64,000 nt of DNA, taken from NCBI GenBank assembly GCA_017307165.1, contig JAFKGK010000001.1:372001-436000 (forward strand). The letters are read 5' to 3'. Positions 62,780-64,000 of this stretch are shown piece after piece; position 1 is the first letter of the stretch; each line of letters opens with the position of its first letter. The DNA is from Candidatus Melainabacteria bacterium. Lineage in GTDB: Bacteria; Cyanobacteriota; Vampirovibrionia; Obscuribacterales; Obscuribacteraceae. A program made the translations under genes and the position numbers. Under the pieces are notes generated by a model. The model made no database searches and had not been told where the DNA came from. It was given only the letters and a program-made list of their open reading frames with translations.

Positions 62780-63343
62780 TTTTGAACCGACTTTCTAGGG
62801 TCTTTTAAAAAAATTGGTCAAGGACCAATCTAAACAACACACACACACAACACTCTAATTATGAGAAGTTTGAAAGCTTTGTAAAGCCCCCCGCTTTGGC
62901 CCAAAAAGTTGTCATGAGGCCGCTTGGGACCGATTTTTATCGCCTTGAGAAACCGATAATTGTGCCACCATTAGCGGCGTCACGCCTGGTGCATTTCTCT
63001 TAAAAGCCTGATCGAGTCTCATAAACCTGACCGATAAAATGCATGAAATATTTATGTTTTATGAAGATCTGCATAACTTATCGAAGTCTCATCTTCATTA
63101 AGAAATTGATAAGACATTAGCGAAATTTTATTAATTGAGTACGGTCCTGTTAGTATGAGCCTTAGGGGGTTTATGTGAAAGTTTTAAATAGCCTTGCCTT
63201 TCTATTGACTCTGTCACGATTCCATACATTTAGATTGACAGTAATATAGAAGGATTCGTATATTTGCTCCCCTGTGCCTGCATTTGCCCTGGGGGCAATG
63301 TGCATTCGTGCATGAGTACAGCCACAAACTACTGAGGTAACCG
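62780..63343 (+). other. Long intergenic region before rpoB
   Basis: 564 bases without a gene I can support. It contains a short ACAC dinucleotide run (about 62830-62850), a small hairpin with C loop (62883-62897), and an AT-rich stretch with interleaved inverted repeats (63061-63113). A sigma-70-like promoter lies at 63235-63264. It must also carry the promoter of the divergent Xer gene. Confidence 0.6.
63235..63264 (+). promoter_or_regulatory. Sigma-70-type promoter for rpoB
   Basis: TTGACA (63235-63240) and TATATT (63259-63264) are separated by 18 bases. Transcription would begin about 70 bases before the rpoB start. Confidence 0.65.
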
Positions 63344-64000
63344 ATGGCTTTAGAGTTGTCTGAGCGCGTCCGAACCTTCGGGGCTGGAAGCTCGCGTATT
63401 GCTGATCTTCCTGACCTTGCCGAGATTCAGAAAGCTTCGTTTAAATGGTTCATTGAAGAAGGCCTGGCCGAAGAGCTAAGAGCCTTTAGTCCTATCAAGG
63501 ACTATACCGGCAGACTCGAATTGCATTTTTTGACAAATTACAATTTCGAGGACCATACCGAACCTAACAAACCCAAAACCCCTGATGAGGCTAGAGCGCT
63601 AGACGCCAGTTTCACCAAGAAGCTCCGCATTCAGATGCGTCTTGTCAATAGAGAAATGGGCGAGATCAAAGAGCAAGAGATCTACGTCGGCGACATCCCG
63701 ATGATGACCGATCGCGGTACCTTCATCATCAACGGTGCCGAGCGTGTTATCGTCTCCCAGATCGTACGTAGTCCCGGTATCTACTTTAAGCGCGAAGTCG
63801 ACACCAATGGTAAGCGGACATTTTCTGCCACCATGATCCCCAACCGTGGGGCTTGGCTCAAGTTTGAGACCGATGTAAACGACATCATCTATGTAAAGAT
63901 CGACAAAAATCGCAAATTGCCTGCGACCACCCTCTTGCGTGCGCTCGGTTACTCCGACCAGGAGATGGAGTCGATATTCCGTCATAAGGAGTTTTTGAAA
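63344..64000 (+). CDS. rpoB: RNA polymerase beta subunit, N-terminal part
   Basis: 219 codons to the window end; the rest is outside. ATG 63344 has GAGGT about seven bases upstream. Typical features are SFKWFIEEGLAEELR, FSPIKDYTGRLEL, YVGDIPMMTDRGTFIINGAE and RVIVSQIVRSPGIYF. No rplL or other ribosomal-protein gene is directly upstream. Instead a Xer gene is divergent, and a 564-base region precedes rpoB. In cyanobacteria rpoB is also separate from rplL. Confidence 0.96.
   Translation, partial: MALELSERVRTFGAGSSRIADLPDLAEIQKASFKWFIEEGLAEELRAFSPIKDYTGRLELHFLTNYNFEDHTEPNKPKTPDEARALDASFTKKLRIQMRLVNREMGEIKEQEIYVGDIPMMTDRGTFIINGAERVIVSQIVRSPGIYFKREVDTNGKRTFSATMIPNRGAWLKFETDVNDIIYVKIDKNRKLPATTLLRALGYSDQEMESIFRHKEFLK

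Noticed and set aside
1-64000. CRISPR arrays or rRNA genes
   Set aside because: No array of regularly spaced repeats and no rRNA-like segment was seen.

Overview
The window is a gene-dense bacterial chromosome segment of roughly 50 % GC. It has many GTG and TTG starts, four-base stop/start overlaps, and an unusual number of exported, multidomain and sensory proteins. Gram-negative-style traits (a class A PBP, a CpxP/Spy-like protein, lipoproteins and many signal peptides) occur together with a stand-alone rpoB that has no rplL immediately upstream. My best guess is a non-photosynthetic relative of the cyanobacteria (Vampirovibrionia/Melainabacteria, Obscuribacterales-like). That is an inference from gene style; I could not run a phylogeny.

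Left part (1-17.7 kb): a partial multicopper-oxidase-like exported protein; a tandem universal stress protein divergent from purB; malQ and an unknown follower; rsmG; an acidic Pro-Glu-repeat protein with J-like and MshEN-like regions; a response regulator behind a membrane protein fused to a spermidine-synthase-like domain; an SbcC-type ATPase; a DUF2142 membrane protein overlapping a uridine-kinase-like gene.

Centre (17.7-39.4 kb): a giant PAS/GAF hybrid histidine kinase that seems to start at ATT; a tightly coupled block of penicillin-acylase-like, DUF3160 and small secreted proteins, followed by a TPR gene; a SpoIID-domain protein divergent from an OmpR-type regulator across a three-half-site repeat; a TPR-CHAT (caspase-like) protein flanked by small exported proteins; a histidine phosphatase and a class II aldolase; a zinc-ribbon/transmembrane/SH3 protein; and tRNA-Pro(TGG).

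Accessory patch (39.4-42.7 kb): the 3' end of tRNA-Pro is duplicated 2.13 kb downstream (30 of 32 bases identical). This brackets a small decayed island holding a frameshifted beta-propeller lipoprotein, an IS110-type transposase tail and a zeta-type toxin relic whose start codon is lost at the repeat, with its small partner gene still intact. Just outside lies a pair of tandem paralogous genes of unknown function.

Right part (42.7-64 kb): an esterase, an SPFH protein, a heme-oxygenase-like protein, a methyltransferase, a three-gene DUF4253-type operon, D-lyxose isomerase, a lone Flp pilin, an L,D-transpeptidase, panE, cstA, a CNT nucleoside transporter, a Rieske oxygenase, a class A PBP overlapping a PEGA-like gene, a Xer recombinase and the start of rpoB.

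The most unusual items are the tRNA-Pro mini-island with its headless toxin, the ATT-initiated kinase, the DUF4253-type operon, the TPR-CHAT protein and the acylase/DUF3160 block. I saw no CRISPR array and no rRNA.
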